A stretch of 64,000 bases of DNA from Hydractinia symbiolongicarpus (GCF_029227915.1 NC_079875.1:25056001-25120000), one strand, 5' to 3'. Numbered from the stretch's first letter, positions 25,987 through 38,383 are shown. Program-made: numbers and translations. The notes: generated by a model from the letters alone, not told the origin.

Positions 25987-26530
25987 ATTTTAGACTGTTC
26001 GGAGAAGGGCAAAAAAAAGAGAGCCAGATACTCTGTGTGATGTTGCCAAACACCATATACGTTCTCGCACAAACCCATATCATATCGAAAAGCACAAAAT
26101 TGATGACGTGTAGGTAATATTTTTTATTACCATTATTTTGCGCAGAGCCTCGTTTAAAGTAATTAAGTTAATTAAACTGATGAAGAAAATATTTTAGGAA
26201 ACTTACCTAATTTACTTCGTCTTTGCTTTTCTGTAGGTTTTGGAGTCTTTGTAACTAGACTAATTAAGAAGGATGAATCCATAGGAGAATATATCGGTGA
26301 ACTTAATTCTGCACAAGAAGGAGAAAAAGACCCGGATTATAAAGCGACAATCTTTGTGTAGGTTTCTAATCCTGCTGGATTGGGTAGGATATAAACGATT
26401 GTAACATTACTTTTGGCGTTTGGACATTTTCTCGATCCGAAATCTTTATGTGAAATTGAAGAATCGGAAATAGATGAAGAGGAGAATATTTGCAAAACTG
26501 ACGATGACACTAAAGTCATGCTGTAACCAG
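25987..26530 (+). pseudogene. SET-domain fragment, degenerate, related to the 32.0 kb SET
   Basis: A basic linker exon at about 25995-26110 (RRRAKKREPDTLCD) is followed, after a ctgtag acceptor, by GFGVFVTRLIKKDESIGEYI at 26238 onward. That is the N-terminal SET motif (GxGVFxxxxIxKxExIxEY). The frame stops at 26359. The catalytic NHS and C-flanking parts are not found. The segment parallels exon 32017-32185 of the downstream SET-kinase gene. Confidence 0.65.
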
Positions 26531-28104
26531 ACAAGTGTCTAACGCCATTGGCGATTTGGATTGGAATGCAGACCTTTTGTCAACAATTAGAAATGAATTA
26601 TGTCAAGTATCTATTTTTTTAGTAGAAATATCTTTTTGACAATTGCAGAATATGTCATTTTTTACACTATATTATTTGTGTTTTTTGGTATTTTATCTGG
26701 GTTTTGGGTGAATCTTTTTAGCTAAGACGAAGGAATGATTTTAAATTTTACTGTTGTTTAAAGTATTTTAAAAAACCATGGCTTTCTGAGCAAATCTAAA
26801 AATGGAAACAAACTGAGGGAAATTTTTGCAAACACGAGTCAAATCACTGAACGAAAACCTGGTACAAGTCAGTACGTAACATAGACTACAGTTTTAAAAC
26901 TAAGATACGGAAACTTACCGAACTGAAAACATCCCAAGTATTATATCTTTTCGATTTATGCATAGATGACGTTAAATAAAGGATTTTTAATCAAGGTTAC
27001 TCACTTAAATATGGTTTTTTTAATAAAGTACCTCTTTGCTACCGCTAACATGCCACTATTTTTTAACATGCCTTTTTTGACAGCTACTTTACATTTTATC
27101 TTATGGTAAACCAACGGGATTTTAACACTTTGCTTGGCGGTGGAACTGTGTGTTTACATCATCTCTTTAGCATTCACGTTCCAAATATTCCAGCATATAT
27201 TGTTTCTTTAGTCAAGAGAGATTCGCAAGATTTTTGAAAGTATGCTCTTTATGAAATCCTAAACAACGCTGTGGCAAAATGTTTGCAAAATTGCAGCGTC
27301 ATAAAAAGACAATGATGATGAGGTGACAAAACAGCTAGCTGTAATGATATTTCTTGTCTAATGACAGCTGGTTCTACTATAGTTAGAGGTTGCAACCCTC
27401 TAGAGATTTTTCAAAAAAGCAAAATCCCCCTTTTTGCAAGGATTTCCTAAAAACATTGACCGTAAAAGGCAGAAAAATACAACAGCGACAGAACACAACA
27501 CTAAACAATAAATATTAAAGCAATTCAAAATGAATTGAATAGGTACAAATGAGATAAATAAAACTTATCATAACGTGAATATCCTTAAACGGATAAATTT
27601 AAAATTATTCTTTAGAGAATGTGTTTAAGAAGCAAACAACTATCTGCGCGCCAGGACTTGTGACCCTGGCTGTAGCTTTCCACATGTGTTATGGGCATAA
27701 ATCAGGTAACCGAGTGTCAAATGATCTTAAACTCAGGCGTATTCCAAGACTCAGGTCTTTTTAACAGATTCGAAGAGAAAAAGTAATAAGTATCATCTGG
27801 ACTCCTTTTTAGGCACAACTCGTTGTGCTTCTATTCTAAAGAGTTTTGAGCAGATATGCGCCAACTAGGAAGTTTGTATGAAACGCTCAAGACTATGGCA
27901 GGTTTTTCTGACATTAGTTCGTTTGTTAGGGACAATTTTGAAGATCTGTGCAATGCCATTTATATCGTAACAATGATAGAATATAAAAGTTTAAAGGCTG
28001 GAATGCGGCACAACTTGAATTACCTTCTTGTCAAATAAGTGAAAAGGTTGCGAACATCAATTTTAAAAGTTCATTTAGCTAGCTAGCTATAGATGAGTTT
28101 GCAG
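26531..28104. other. Mostly featureless; one weak frame
   Basis: A 60-codon frame at 27856-28038 (MRQLGSLYETLKTMAGFSDI) looks protein-like, but I cannot place it. Segments near 27375-27440 resemble the 'ctagaggtt' dispersed repeats. Otherwise nothing supportable. Confidence 0.35.
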
Positions 28105-29091
28105 AGCGTGCTGTAGCCGTAGAGCTAAATTAGTGGTTATAGCTCTCTCGTACTCTGTGCAGGAGACCGGGGTTCGATTCCTCTTTACAGCGATTCAACA
28201 TGGGCTTGAATGTTACCATAGCCCAGGGTTAACCCAAGCTATGTGAGAGAAATTGGGAAGATGAGCATTAAATACTCTAGGACTCTCCATCTAAGCCATG
28301 GAAGAGGGTGCCAATAAGTCGCAAACGCCTGCATATATACAGGCGAGAAGAGGGTGCCGATAAGCCGCAAACTCCCGCATATATAAGGGCGAGTTCGGGC
28401 GACTTTTCGAATTAAATTGAGGTTTGTCCGCCGAAACCGCCCGCACTTTCCCGAACACGCCCGAACTCACCTGGAACATTCCCGAAATGCAACACCTTGT
28501 AACATAAACATGGCGGACGACAGTTGAAAGAACGCGCTTGAAGAGAAAGAAGGTAATAAAGTTTATATATAAGTTATTTATCAAGTAAATCTTATCAAAA
28601 ACCATAAAAACAGTTCTTTTAAGAACTTCGCTACCACATAGTTAGTTCGTTTTAATTTTTATACTTTTTTAAATAATTTTTCGAGAGTCATTTATGGTGA
28701 ATCTTTTTTTTGTTCGGGCATTGTTCGGGACTATGCGGGTTTTTTCGGGCAAATACCTGAATTTTTTTTAAAACGCAGAACTCGCCCGAAAACGCCCGCA
28801 CTTTTTACGGCGTATGCGGCTTATCGACACCCTCGTAGCCATGGCCCCTTCTGGAAATAATAGACAGGGTATATCCCTCGATATTTGTGAGGCTAGCCAT
28901 GTAAAATATACACATCATGACATATAGTGTGGGTTTGCCCATGTACGGCTTTGTGTTCCGTGTACCTTCAAAACTTGTTAACCACTATGATAAACAACTA
29001 TTGGCTGGTCTTGATAAGCACAGGTGTGTTTATGCGCCAATATGGCTATTTATCATGCATAAAAAAAGAAATCATCATCATCATCATCATT
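28105..29091 (+). repeat. tRNA-headed SINE-like repeat, split by a MITE, (ATC)n tail
   Basis: 28108-28195 resembles a tRNA: A-box-like 'agctaaattagtggttat', B box 'ggttcgattcc', and pairable ends 'gctgta' and 'tacagc'. The body (28202-28293 and 28845 onward) matches 5925-6230. It ends in an (ATC)n tract at 29066-29089. The tRNA-like part is an element promoter, not a functional tRNA gene. Family limits are approximate. Confidence 0.65.
28302..28836. mobile_element. 535-bp MITE with 8-bp target duplication
   Basis: 'agccatgg' flanks both sides (28294-28301 and 28837-28844). The ends are inverted: left 'gagggtgccaataagtcgca', right reading back as 'gagggtgtcgataagccgca'. The left terminus is itself duplicated in tandem (second copy at about 28349). 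Subterminal GC-rich 'cgggcgagttc' motifs occur at both ends, unlike the AT-rich surroundings. The site lies inside the SINE-like repeat, whose copy at about 6105 is empty. Eight-base duplications suit the hAT, P or Merlin groups. It is non-coding. Confidence 0.85.
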
Positions 29092-29340
29092 CTCGGCTTA
29101 ATGTCCGTTTTCCATGCTAGCATGGGTTGGACGGGGTATATTAATGACACTCTTCCAATCTGATCTAGACTGTGTTAGATTTAAACTCAACTTCCTCTGT
29201 ATCAAGTCTGTCCTTATAACCTCCTGCCAAGTCTTTCTCGGTCTGCCTCTGGGCTTTGCCCCAGGAACTATCAAGTCTCTACACTTTCTTACCCAGTTAT
29301 CCTCCTCCATTCTTTCCAAAATAGAAAATGATAGTTAAAA
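29092..29340 (-). pseudogene. LINE 3' coding fragment
   Basis: The minus-strand frame contains GAKPRGRPRKTWQEVIRTDL, the extreme C-terminus of a LINE-encoded reverse transcriptase, as I know it from many animal LINEs. The DNA is closely similar to 44928-45100 and 49459-49630. All other parts of the element are absent here. Confidence 0.8.
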
Positions 29341-30056
29341 AAAAAAACAATTCAATCTCCTTTCAGATTGTTTATTTCTTAAATCTATAAATTAAAAGAA
29401 ATAGTCAATTTTGTTTATGTGGTCCTTCTTTTATTGTCTGTGGAGATGTGCGTGCATGTTTGTAAATGTAATTATTTTTAGGTTTATATGTTCTCTATAT
29501 TTTAATGTAAACAATACGCGATTTTCAGTAGCAAAGCCTACAAAAATCGCCAAAAAAACTTTTGAGAGTTCATTTGAGAGTTTTGCAGCTTTTGTTGAGA
29601 TGTTTTTACTTTTGTTTCTGGGTCAGCATCATATTTTAGGGCTATTATTGGACTTGAATCTTGATATTTTTAGACATGGATTTTTGGCCGTAAGAGCAAC
29701 TATTTGCCCTGTCAAGGTTTGTTAACCAAGGTTCCACAGTACGCAATCCTGGGTAGTAGATTTACCTCTAAATTTATTGTGCTTATTTGGGTTGAATTGG
29801 ACTTGAATCTTAGATATTTTTAGACATGGATTTTTGGCCGTAAGAGCAGCTATTTGCCCTGTCAAATTTTGGGTTAAACTAATCTTAGAGACCTTTTTTA
29901 CGTAGATTTAATGTGAACTGGAAATAACATAATGATGTTTCTTTTTGTAAATTTCTTGAAATTGTGTAAACTTTTATGAAAAAATGTCGATATACTTTTG
30001 TTCAAATCTATTTCTATTTATTCAAAGATTTAATGATACCTTTTATTTATATGTAG
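29341..30056 (+). other. Upstream region of the SET-kinase gene with a ~75-bp direct repeat
   Basis: 29650-29720 and 29799-29872 share 'gacatggatttttggccgta' and the surrounding bases. In each, the block starts after 'atatttttag', and the first ends at 'caag|gtttgt', so they could be duplicated small exons. No reading frame from them joins convincingly to the exon at 30057. Confidence 0.45.
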
Positions 30057-33000
30057 GGGCTATCATCAAGAGCAAAAGCGTTGTTGTTTATTAGAAGCAA
30101 TTCCAATCCTTCATATGAAGTTTATTAATAAAACCAAAGGTAATTTTATAGATGATATATATATAACATGGTTTGATAGTCATTATATTAAATATTTGTG
30201 TAGATGATTGATTGGCAAACTTGTCTTCAATTTATTCTTTTTAATTCAATCTATTTTGCTTTTTACAACAATAACTAGAACATTATATGATTACAAGGGA
30301 CTAATTTACTACATAACACAACATATTCCTAGCTAACGATTTAACAGTTCAACTTTGAAATTTCATGATCAACCACAATATCATCTCCTACATCGAACTT
30401 TTTATATAAACTTCTCGAACCTCTTAAACATATTAAACCAGATCTCAACAGAGCAAAACAAAGTTTTGTGCGTATATGTGTGACTGCAGTTGAAATGGGT
30501 ATGTTCTTCTTATCCTCTATCATTTCCGAAAGCCGACTGTAAAAAGTGATGCATTCGCGACCCATGCTTCCGTGAATTGAGAATATAAGCGGCGTGAAAC
30601 TGCCATTATCAACATTCAAAATTCTACGATTGTAATTTCTTTTCTTCTCGTTCTCGTTTGAAATGAAAGATTGCTGTAAAGTTTGGTTGTTGTACCTCGA
30701 GGCAGTGGGGTCAAAAACCTTTACGTCAAAAAATGCCTGTTGGCCGTTTATCCAAAAATCACGAGCACGAATGTCCGGTCTACAATCATCACCGGTTTTT
30801 ACACTCTTTAAATCGAAACGTTCTCCAGTCAGCGGTAGCAAATTCGGTTCTAACTGTACGTCATGACAAACATCTTTGAGTAACTTTGATGTGAGGTCAC
30901 GAATGTCGTTGTGACGTCTCGTAACAAAGCCACCCATCTTACACTTCATGCTGTGTTCAACGTCAAATCGAGCTCCACAAACGCAACTGCTGGGTAAGTT
31001 GGGAATGCTCCAATTGTAGCGTAGACGCATAGCATCCCAAAACTCTTGCTTGTTGAGATAAAAACCTTGCTCAGTTATTGGCAATACATTGAGCCAATTG
31101 GGGACTCCTTTTTGTTGGTTGATGTCGTTTACCTTAACTTGCTTCACCGTCATGTTATTTCTGCATAGGGCCAGATTCTCTTTCTGGATATCCAATTTTA
31201 AAGTTCTAACTTGTGCTTTAGCTGTTTTTGTTTTTCCAACATCGTAGATACCGTCTATGTCTTGCTTTTTGATAGAGTCGACAAGACATTTTGTGATCAT
31301 TCTCGAATTATTAAATTGTACTTGTGCGTCGTCAGGAAAAATAGTGAGATTCAATCCTCCAAGTCGTGTGGGAAGTGATAGTAAAAGCCTTTCGTTTTCG
31401 GAGCATAGATGACCACCAGTTATCGCAGGTATGAATTCGTTTCTGACGACTGTCTCTATCGGTTGAAGTAATTTTTTTATGTCAGGAACGGTCCGGAGAA
31501 GAAATGCCAATTTAGCTTTAAAACCGGTTACAAACGCACAATAAGATGATTGAGGTTCTAGTTCAGCAATCTTTGATAGAAGTTTTAGCTGTTCAACTAA
31601 ACTTGCAACTTTGCTATTAACATATTCAATCTTGTAAGACTGACTACCAATGACTGCACCGAGATGACGTTGACCTTGTCTTCAATTTTAAGTTTGGCAG
31701 TCCCGTATCTAATTGGTGTGTGTGTGTGTGTGTGTGTTATCTTCAGACAAATGTCCCCCCCCTAAAACATAGAAAAGCATTAAAATAGAAGAAGAATCTC
31801 ATTTGATACATAGCACTTTATCAAACATTTTTACTTTTTAATAATTCATTTATTCACTAAAATTAATTATTCAATTTCTGTGCTGCATAGTTGGGGTTAG
31901 CATGTATCTCTGGAAAATATATATCTTTATGAAGAATTGAAAACCAATTACAGGATGGATTTATAAGTGTAAAAAAAACGTTATTCACTGTTTACTGTTT
32001 ACTTATTTATATTTAGGATGGGGAGTCTTCGCAGAAAGCGATATTTCTAAAGGAGATTTTATTTTGGAATACAAAGGAAAGCTGATTGTTGATAAACAGG
32101 AAAAACTCGCTCTCAAGACCAAATATGATCAAAATAGATTTGGCTCTTATATTTATGAATTTAAGCATAATAATAAACATATGTGGTAAAACATTATACA
32201 ATATATATTTATATTATGCCTGCTTCATACTGAACTTTAATTTGGAGGATTGACTTTATACAGCTTTAGTTTTATAAATTATATTAATTATATTTAGGCT
32301 TGATGCTACCATGGATGATGGAAGTTTTGGTCGGTTGGTTAATGATTCTAAATATTTCACCAATTCTGTAATGAAGAAAGTGATTGCTTACCATAATCAC
32401 CCACATCTGTGCTTGTTTGCCCAGAGAAATATTAAGCGTGGGGAAGAAATTTTATACTTTTATGGAGAAAATAATTTACCTTGGCATGAAGAAGTATGTC
32501 ATTTAGATAATTGCTTTGTATAACAGCTTACTTTTTTCTGGCTAAATGTTATCATTCTTTTTAGGAGTTGGTGCAATTAAATAAAAACAAAGAATCTAAT
32601 TTTTGTTTTAAAAAAGTCACGGTAATTAATTTTTATTATTTCCTTAAGCACGTGTCTATTGTCTACTGTTATATTAAAAACATATTGGTTTTATTTATTC
32701 CCGCTTGAATGGGATTAACAAGAAAAACGTTTTGACGAAAAGAACAATGAATTTTATGGTTAATTTCGCTCACTATTTCGGTATCTATATAGTGGGTTTT
32801 TCCATGGGCTAAATATTAGTTATGATAATAATATAATATTAATATCTAAAATGTGTGTTTTCACTTGTTGTTTCATAAAAAAAGAATAGGTATTTTGTGG
32901 GAAATTAATTGTCTTGACATTAAAAATATTTGTATATTTCAGAAGTATAATGAAGCTACAATTTCATTCAATCCAAAGAAGTGTGATGCAATTCAAGAGA

Positions 33001-36000
33001 TCCTTACACCTTATAAAACAAACTTGCCATTAACGTTTTCTGACAAGATCAGTGAAGGTGCATCAGCAATTATATATCGTCACAAAAAGGACAGTCAATT
33101 GATTGCTGTGAAAGTTCTGAAACAGAAGCAAGCAAAAAAGAAGCTTTATAAGGTGGCAGACAAGTTGAGAAAGTTAAGCCATACAAATGTGGTTTCTTTT
33201 CAGGGATTTTGTTGTAACCTATCTGCATTCATTTTTTAATACTGTCGGTTGTTGATTGGTGATGAGATAGTGCACAATGTTGGACAGATGATGTCAATTC
33301 TCAATGAGAATGATCATTTTATTTTTAATGAAAGGATGAATGTCATTAAAAAAGCTACAGCCGGTTTAAGATACTTGCATGATCTTGAAATTATCCACAA
33401 AGATTTTAAACCTTCGAATTTGTTACTTTTTGGTTCAGTAAATAATTTCCAAGTGAAAGTAGCAGATTTTGATGACATGCCTGACATAAAGAATACTATC
33501 ACAGCAACATTTACAACAACAAAGAAACAATGTGTTGGGATGACACTAGCTTACACTGCCCCTGAACTATGCACTGGGTTAGTGATGAAACCATCATACC
33601 AAACAGATGTATGCTCATGGTCCATTACAATTTTTGAAATTTTGTCTGACCAAGCATCACCATGGGCTAATGTTTTGCCGGTTGTTAATGATTTATTGCT
33701 TTTTGAAGCACTAAAGAACAATCAAAGACCTTTAGTAGATCATCTACAGACAATATATTCAAAAGAGGACTATGAATTCATAGCACCTATAATAAAGAAA
33801 AGTTGGACTTGTGATTCATCAACAAGACCTACACTGGAGCAGGCAAGTTTTAATTTGTTTGCATATATATATATACCCATCTTTTTACCTATATGTCAAA
33901 CTTTAGAAGAACAAGATCTCATCCATTTTGTCAATTTTCCTTTTCAGATAATGGACATGCTTAACAGAAAAAGTCCTGCAACAGTTAAAAATACTGATGA
34001 AGAAGAAAAATGTTGTAGCCTGGATGCTTTATACCAAGTAGGCATATGCTTTTTATATTAACCTTTATTGAAGAAGTTTTAATGTAAGCTGTAAAATTGT
34101 CCCTAAATTTAAATCACGATTTTACAGAAGCCTTCACAAAATTAGTTTTCTCTGAATTCATTCCACAAAATGCATTCCGTTTTTCTCTTCTTAAACACAA
34201 CAACAATAAAACAAGTTCTTTGTTCTTTCAAAACTTTATCCACAGCAAAACTCTGAAAAAATAATTAATTTAAATCTTGAATGATGATTGTATAACGAAA
34301 TCCCCAAATCTTCTTTACTGGTAACAAATAGCATGACCTAACACATATTGTGATGGTCATACACAAAACTGGTTCATCCATCTGTTTTGGTTATGGTTGT
34401 TGAAAAAATCCAGGCATGTGTGTACAAGGAAGGCTAGTTTTGATACTTTTGTTTAGTACAAACCAAAGCTTTTTCAGGATTCAAGAAGATTTTCTATATT
34501 ACAACAAACACTGTTGTTGCAAGTGAACATTAAACCTCATATTTCATTAATTATAGATTGTTATGTTTTTCTTATTATTCTAGAGCCCTTTGCCAAGAAA
34601 AGAAATGTGGACAGAGAAAAAAATCAAAGGGGAAAGTATATTTCCAACTAACATACGTCCTCAAAAATCGTTAGAAATGAACATATCTTATTAGAAAATC
34701 GAAAACATAGTCGGTTTAGGGTCCCATTTCATTAAAAAAAACTGACACAATAAGCTAAATCAACTTTAATTTATGCAAACGCATGCGAAACACATGTCAA
34801 ACACAAAACAAGTATGGCGAAAATGGTGCCGTAGTAGCGCAACAAAATTCTTTCTAAAAAAACATGTTTTGTTTCGTTTTGTTTCAAAGATCAACAAATT
34901 AAACGTATGCGCTTTTTGTGGGCCTTCAAGTTGGTTTGTTTATTAGTAAATTATAACTTATTTTTTTGAAGTTTCCTTTTTTCGTGGATTTATAATGTTT
35001 TCGTACGTCCTTTGAATAATTCCTGAGTTTAAAACTAAATTCCAGTAGCATTAATCTTGTATGTAAATATTGTGTATGGATGAGCACAAAACAAGAGTAA
35101 TTGCCGCCTTGACCTTGTCAATAACCAAAACTCAATCTTTACAAATTTAATATGCTGATAAAAGGTCTATTTTGATATTTTAGTCCAACAGTTATTGTTG
35201 GAAATGACAGGTATGGTATTATTTTAAACACTTTAAGTAGTTAAGTGATCTCATCTAAATCATAGCCTATTCTTAGTTCTTAAACTTTATGTAGGTCTGG
35301 TAGAGAAAACAGAAATTGATTTTGTTGTTGCTGCTAAAAATGACAAAATTGCCATAACAAAAGTATGTTTCAAAATGTTGTGCGTAACTGTAAAAATAAA
35401 ATTATTGGCATCTGGCACGTTAGAAGTACAAGCTAGCCATGTCATTAATTAATCGCCTGTTTATCTTAGGTTTTGCCTGTGAAGACTTCTCTTGAAGTTG
35501 CCGATAAAGATTTATCTGAACTTATGGCGGTAGGTGTTTTAAATTTACTCCCATTTGAATTTATATAAAAAAGCAGGCATTTATTTGTGTCTTACAACCT
35601 TAATAGTCATAAAGAAATTTAAGTTTCTGTGCGTGGATGAAAAAAAGGCTGTTAGTAAACTGGCCAGCCTTGCTATTTAATTTGCGGTAACTTGTAAATA
35701 TTTCGCATATGTCCCTATGCTATGTTTATACTATTGTTTTTCACTTAACGCTATTTTAAATTTTAGTAACCATAGGAACCTACATCAGTATTTCCAAATA
35801 AAGTGTAATCAATTTGTCATGTGTAATTAAATCTTGATTATCTAAAATTTAAGGATATCATGAATGATAGTATAGAGGAACCTGTTTAGTCATTCATTAT
35901 TCCGGATGTTAGCAAGGTTTTATTTTATTATATTTTAATCTCCTTTAAAAATTTGCGTATTTAAAAAAACGCTTTAAGTATATTTTTAATTTTATACTAG

Positions 36001-36224
36001 GTGCTGGCGACACGGCTTGATCAAGAGTTTTTTTCGTTGTCACTGTTAAAGACTTCTTCACCTACCTCTGCAAATGTATGAACCATGCATTTATTACCAT
36101 ACTTTGAACGTGTTGAGTTATTTCAAACTGTACCGTTAACTAATAATTGTTTTCTGTTCTTATAAATACTTGTGTTTATAAGGGTTTAAATTCCCCCAGT
36201 GATACACCTTCAGACCCACATTGA
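30057..36224 (+). CDS. SET-domain / protein-kinase fusion gene, twelve exons
   Basis: Exons: 30057-30139, 32017-32185, 32298-32493, 32565-32621, 32943-33842, 33948-34037, 34584-34635, 35184-35210, 35295-35362, 35470-35529, 36001-36075, 36183-36224. Phases agree at all eleven joins; one intron is GC-AG (CAG|gcaagt at 33843). The model encodes about 605 residues, but the 5' start is missing. Exons 1-3 form a SET domain like the H4K20 methylase group: KGWGVFAES, DFILEYKGKL, LDATMDDGSFGRLVNDS, HLCLFAQRNIKRGEEILYFYG. Exon 5 is a kinase domain: EGASAIIYRH loop, AVKVLK lysine, IIHKDFKPSNLLL catalytic loop, VADFDD in place of DFG, TAPEL. The tail is Lys/Glu-rich and unrecognised. An in-frame TAA at 33237-33239 (FIF-stop-YC) interrupts the N-lobe. 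A chromatin-signalling role is an inference from the domains. Confidence 0.75.
30234..31674 (-). mobile_element. 5'-truncated RLE-type LINE in an intron, 14-bp target duplication
   Basis: 'cttgtcttcaattt' flanks the insertion (30220-30233 and 31675-31688). The element starts abruptly inside its ORF, as expected of aborted reverse transcription, and ends in an A-rich tail. It lies in the first intron of the SET-kinase gene, antisense to it. It is the same family as the LINE at 53399-56755 but diverged. Confidence 0.9.
30341..31674 (-). pseudogene. LINE ORF C-terminal part with intact nuclease motifs
   Basis: The open frame runs from the truncation point to the natural stop at 30341, about 445 codons. 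It contains the region after the RT palm, the zinc knuckle CVCGARFDVEHSMKC, and a restriction-like endonuclease with PDIRARDFW ... QQAFFDVKVFDP, that is PD-D-x-K. The terminus (RTKLCFALLRSGLICLRGSR) shows how the family normally ends. The RT domain is missing, so the copy cannot mobilise itself, though this part has no frame damage. Confidence 0.85.
31717..31738. repeat. (GT)n microsatellite
   Basis: About eleven GT dinucleotides, just outside the LINE insertion. Confidence 0.9.
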
Positions 36225-38383
36225 AGTTGTCTCACTTCACCATGTGCTCAGGGACACCCCCCCTTGGCATTCCATGATGCATTGCAAGGTGGTATAAAAG
36301 AGCCATGTGCATAGCATCTTCCTTTTCAGTTCTTCAGCCTTTTCAGCACCGCCTCCCTCCCTTCTACATGTGTTTTTCACTTTACTAGTCGCATTCAGAT
36401 ATGATTTTTCCTGCAGTGACACAGATTCTTGCTCTTAGTTCATTTATGCCTAACGAGGACGTTTTTAGCTCATAGTCATAAGCACCATTATAGAGGCTGT
36501 ATATATTTATAGTACCTTTATATTACGTATAGATTTTTATTATGCTTAGACTTATTGCTACACTTGTATGTATATAGCTAGTAAGGGTTTTGTATGTTTT
36601 TAATTGTGTTTTGTACATTTTACATATTTCTGAAGAACTAGTACTTTCCGCATTCCGGTGTTTTCGATGGGTGAGTTTAATCATTATTTGCTCAATTATC
36701 TCATTGTACTCTTAGCAAAAAAAGAAGAATGTAGAAACTGACTGTCATCAGAGAATTACTTCTGAAGAAGTTCTGTGTTGTGGCGAATAACTAGACGACA
36801 AAGTATTTATAATACAAGTCAAAAGTATAATTTATCAATAGTTATTATTTCATAAGCTATCTCCAGAGAGGCAATTAATAAATGAAAAATTTATTGTTTC
36901 GAAAACAATAGGTGATTAAATAGGAATATGGAGGTTTGAATCATGATCAAGTGAAAAGACTACGAATGCGGTCGTTTACGTTTATATCATTTTATTTCAA
37001 TACTACGATTTACTTTAAAGCGCGAAAAAACCTCGTTACCAAGAAATAGATGTATTGTGGATGGTGGTGTTAACGCATAGTAGACAGTATTTCATCCAAA
37101 CGTTTCTAGCAAATTATATAAACGAGTACAGTGAACAAATAGCAACATCATTATTTGCTGTTTACGCGAATTTTATTCATTTTCACTGTCTTGCGCATGT
37201 CCACACTGCAAAAAACTTAGGTTATCGGAGCGAAATAATGTTGTTTTTAGTGCACATGAGCCGAAACAAAAATTGTTTGAGAATGTGAAGGAAGAATAAG
37301 TAAAACAGCGCATGATGTTATTTATTTTTATTCTCACTTGTGATCTACATTACATCTTCCAATAATCTTTTTGCTTTTAATTTTGTGATAACTGGTTTCC
37401 TAATCCAAAAAAATCAACAATTTCTCATATTCATTCTGTCCCTGATGCCTTCCAGATGCTATGACTCTCTGCATTGCATCAAACATAAAGTTATATTATT
37501 AAAAATTTATATATAAAATTTGTCCCCATAAACTGCATAACTGCAATGTCTCGTATATACGCATATAGTGCTTGAAAGACATTCCGGGGACAAAAAAAAA
37601 TTAAAAAAATAATATTCTCAGTTTATTCATTTGCAAGGTTGTGGTACGCTATTCCAAACCTGTGGTGCTACTCCGACTTAAATTTGCTGTTCCAATAACG
37701 AGGAAAGTGGTTTCTAAAATATGTCCCCGTAAGTGCACAAAGATATATAGTCCCCGAAAGTGCACATCCATGAGTACATATATTTTTATATACAAATAAA
37801 TAAAAACTATAAAAAGAGGGCAATGCTTGGGACCAGCCTGAAGTTACTGGGGTGATATGCGTGGGCGTAAAACCACGAATACATGAAAGAAAAATTTCAC
37901 ACCCCCTTGCAGAGCTTCTTACAAGAATAACTATGGGTACAGCAGTATCGTTAACCCTGTAGACCAAGTGAGCAAACTTGGCCTCCCTACTGGACTGGGG
38001 TAAAAAGTGGGGTTGTCACACCCAAAGACAAGACATAGTCGAACCCCCTTGCTATGCTTCTTATCAGAGAGAAAATAATATACAAAGAGGTGGCAAGTCA
38101 CCGCAATGATGAACTCAACCTGTTAGGTCTTTGGAAATAAGCTAGAGGTTGTACTCCTCTAGAGAAAATGCCTCTAAAAGCACAATTCTCCCTTTCTATA
38201 AAAAGAATAAAAAGGACACAACACATTTGAAAAGATGAATAGAACTTTAACCAAGGACAGGTATAGGTTTCGACCCATATTTAGAGTGAGCAAACTCTAG
38301 GTTCACGGTAGACTGCTTGTGACAGAAACCGCTAGGGAAAGATAACCCTCCCCCTTTTATGTGAATGTTAATCAAACAAATTT
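36225..38383. other. No gene seen; dispersed repeat remnants
   Basis: Downstream of the SET-kinase stop. 37980-38200 contains 'actggggtaaaaagtgg' and 'cgaacccccttgct', also seen at 24090-24205, so an old element copy. The frames at 37055-37288 and 37668-37967 have no motif or splice support. Confidence 0.5.

Noticed and set aside
28108-28195. Functional tRNA gene
   Set aside because: A and B boxes are present, but the arms pair poorly and the block is continuous with a dispersed repeat; it is a SINE head.
33215-33270. Short intron that would remove the TAA at 33237
   Set aside because: A gtaacc donor exists, but the only plausible acceptor shifts the frame and lacks a pyrimidine tract.
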